Part shown: one piece after another, positions 14,958-16,234 of the stretch
Numbering within the stretch: the first letter of the stretch is position 1
Layout of the letters: the number at the start of each line of letters is the position of its first letter
NCBI GenBank assembly: GCA_022447685.1
Contig: JAKVAO010000058.1
Location: forward strand, 1 to 16,234
Source: Candidatus Caenarcanales bacterium
GTDB taxonomy: Bacteria; Cyanobacteriota; Vampirovibrionia; LMEP-6097
DNA: 16,234 bases
Direction: 5' to 3'
Translations under genes and position numbers: made by a program
The notes under the pieces: model-generated
Told to the model about the DNA's origin: nothing
Seen by the model: only the letters and a program-made list of their open reading frames with translations
The model's database searches: none

Positions 14958-16091
14958 TTAGCTCTTGAGAAAGTTATTAATCGTATCTTTAAGATAGAAA
15001 ACTTTGTCTAGATCTTCTTCTTTAACTTTAGCAGTAAACTTTTCCAGGGTTTTTGAGATTTGCTCAGAGAAAAATGTTTCTAGGTCTTTACTTGCTCTAC
15101 CTCCACTAGGATTTATACTTTTAAGAAGTACTTGAAGTTTCATATAGTTTCTTAACTCTTTCAATGTCTTTATTTGCTCACTATGTTGCACTTTGTTTAA
15201 ATTAAAATATTCTTCCATATTGCTTTCTGAGAAGGAGCTACCATTATTAAATTCTTTACCCAGTATCTTTAGTTTTTCTATATCAATATTCTTGGGTAAA
15301 TCTTGATTGATAATGCTTTTGAATAAGCTTTCTTCGTTTAGGTCAATTTTAAAATTTGCTATATTGTCCTGAATATAAGATTTAAGCTCATATTCATTTT
15401 GGTAAGATATTTTTTCCATCTTGGTTGATTTTCTTGCAGCAAGAAATCCTACTAAAGTGGCAAGTAACATAGAGGCATCTGATGGAACTAAATCTTTACA
15501 TGGATGAGGATTTGCAGATGATTTTACAAGTTCAATACCATTAATTCTTGGTGTAATATTATCGTTTGGATTATTGTCCATTGTTTTGCATGCCTCTTGC
15601 GAAATAAACCCTCCAGCTAAGTAAGCTGCAGATATACCAGTAAGGCATGTAAGTGGGATTTGAGACTTTAAACCTTTAACTAATTTGCTCATTCCTGTGA
15701 TGACATCTCTTTTTGAGGATTTTCTAAGTGGCAATATTTGAGCATGTTTATGAAAGAGTTGTTCTGGGAGGTCTATCTTTTCTTCTTTTAGTATTTCTTT
15801 AACTTCTTTTGCAACAGCATATCTGTAATTCAAAGCAGCTGGATCATCACTTGGTTCAATAATTCTGTCGAATAAATTTGCAAACTTATTCCAATCCATC
15901 TGTTTATTAACGCCATCAAAGCATTCAATGATTAATTCTTGGGCAGATTCTTTTATCTTAGAATTATTTTCTCCAGCTTTGGTTTGAAAAACTTTATAGT
16001 CAGTGTTTTCTTCCGTATGGTTTGTATTTTTCGCCTTAGATGATTTTGCATCTATGCTTGGGAATGGAATGACGAATCTTTCTGTTTTCAT
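14958..16091 (-). CDS. Hypothetical protein with a membrane hairpin (377 aa)
   Basis: I do not recognise this protein. Two hydrophobic stretches stand out: residues about 144-163 (QIPLTCLTGISAAYLAGGFI) and 204-219 (SDASMLLATLVGFLAA). They are long enough to be membrane helices or a re-entrant hairpin. Basic residues flank both outer sides (RKSSKRD and KGLK before, ARKSTK after), so both termini should be cytoplasmic. The roughly 40-residue loop between them would face outward and has cysteines at 168 and 198. The N-terminal 140 and C-terminal 155 residues are charged and helical. No signal peptide or known motif is visible. The gene is AT-rich (15 G/C of 60 in one counted line), like the giant helicase gene. 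The start ATG has only a weak AGG upstream. It probably has its own promoter, with a TATAAA-like element near 16114-16119. Confidence 0.75.
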   Translation of the reverse strand: MKTERFVIPFPSIDAKSSKAKNTNHTEENTDYKVFQTKAGENNSKIKESAQELIIECFDGVNKQMDWNKFANLFDRIIEPSDDPAALNYRYAVAKEVKEILKEEKIDLPEQLFHKHAQILPLRKSSKRDVITGMSKLVKGLKSQIPLTCLTGISAAYLAGGFISQEACKTMDNNPNDNITPRINGIELVKSSANPHPCKDLVPSDASMLLATLVGFLAARKSTKMEKISYQNEYELKSYIQDNIANFKIDLNEESLFKSIINQDLPKNIDIEKLKILGKEFNNGSSFSESNMEEYFNLNKVQHSEQIKTLKELRNYMKLQVLLKSINPSGGRASKDLETFFSEQISKTLEKFTAKVKEEDLDKVFYLKDTINNFLKS

Positions 16092-16234
16092 AATATTGAT
16101 TTAAACCTGTGTGAGTATTTATACACTGCGGTTTATTATCTTGACCTAGTCTTGGTTGGTAACTACTCAGCCCAATGAAGAATTAAGTAAATACCAAGGA
16201 ACCATTTAGGAGATTTTTGAAAGACTGGAGCAAA

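Noticed and set aside
16208..16234. AGGAG followed 4 nt later by TTG with an open frame to the window end, as the start of a plus-strand gene
   Set aside because: Only six codons are visible, the spacing is short and the start is TTG. This is too little to call a gene.

Overview
The window looks like a piece of AT-rich bacterial chromosome using the standard code, since TAA, TAG and TGA all end genes here. Housekeeping genes (mutS, topA, a 5-formyltetrahydrofolate cyclo-ligase) sit between much more AT-rich, lineage-specific genes. Hand counts of single 60-base lines give 24-26 G/C in mutS and topA, but only 11-16 in the giant gene at the left and the membrane-protein gene at the right. Nothing identifies the organism securely. 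The combination fits an uncultured, AT-rich lineage such as a Melainabacteria-like or candidate-phylum bacterium, and that is a guess.

Left edge (1-320): the first 100 bases look like the right end of an IS200/IS605-type element, with a perfect 9-bp hairpin. Next comes about 150 bp of coding-like sequence interrupted by stops, then a 16-bp perfect palindrome. At 321 a 6.3-kb gene begins, encoding a 2,102-residue protein. A complete SWI2/SNF2-type helicase motor lies at about residues 1150-1540, flanked by over 1,100 N-terminal and about 550 C-terminal residues that I do not recognise. This is the most unusual gene of the window.

Centre (6646-12801): mutS runs convergently to the giant gene and has a textbook sigma70 promoter, a palindrome in the spacer, and a Shine-Dalgarno sequence partly inside a cUUCGg hairpin. 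Divergent from it is an 81-codon orphan gene with an extended -10 almost touching its ATG. A 63-codon coiled-coil gene faces it. The 317 bp between that gene and topA hold no full-size gene, but include a 23-codon ORF with a good ribosome site and a transposase-like look. topA encodes a bacterial type IA topoisomerase with four C-terminal four-cysteine zinc ribbons.

Right part (12802-16234): the cyclo-ligase gene is divergent from topA. A DUF4143-type AAA ATPase gene converges on it, and behind that lies a gene for a 377-residue protein with two predicted membrane segments. The ATPase promoter has TTGACA, a 17-bp spacer and TAAACT ending 6 nt before ATG. It is covered by a 37-bp dyad reaching from the edge of the -35 into the start of the gene. 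Several genes (81-codon ORF, cyclo-ligase, ATPase, perhaps topA) have -10 elements 6-8 nt before the start codon, which suggests leaderless transcription. mutS and the 63-codon gene instead use clear Shine-Dalgarno sites.

No CRISPR array, tRNA, rRNA or operon-like pathway cluster is visible. Most genes are convergent or divergent and appear to be separate transcription units.
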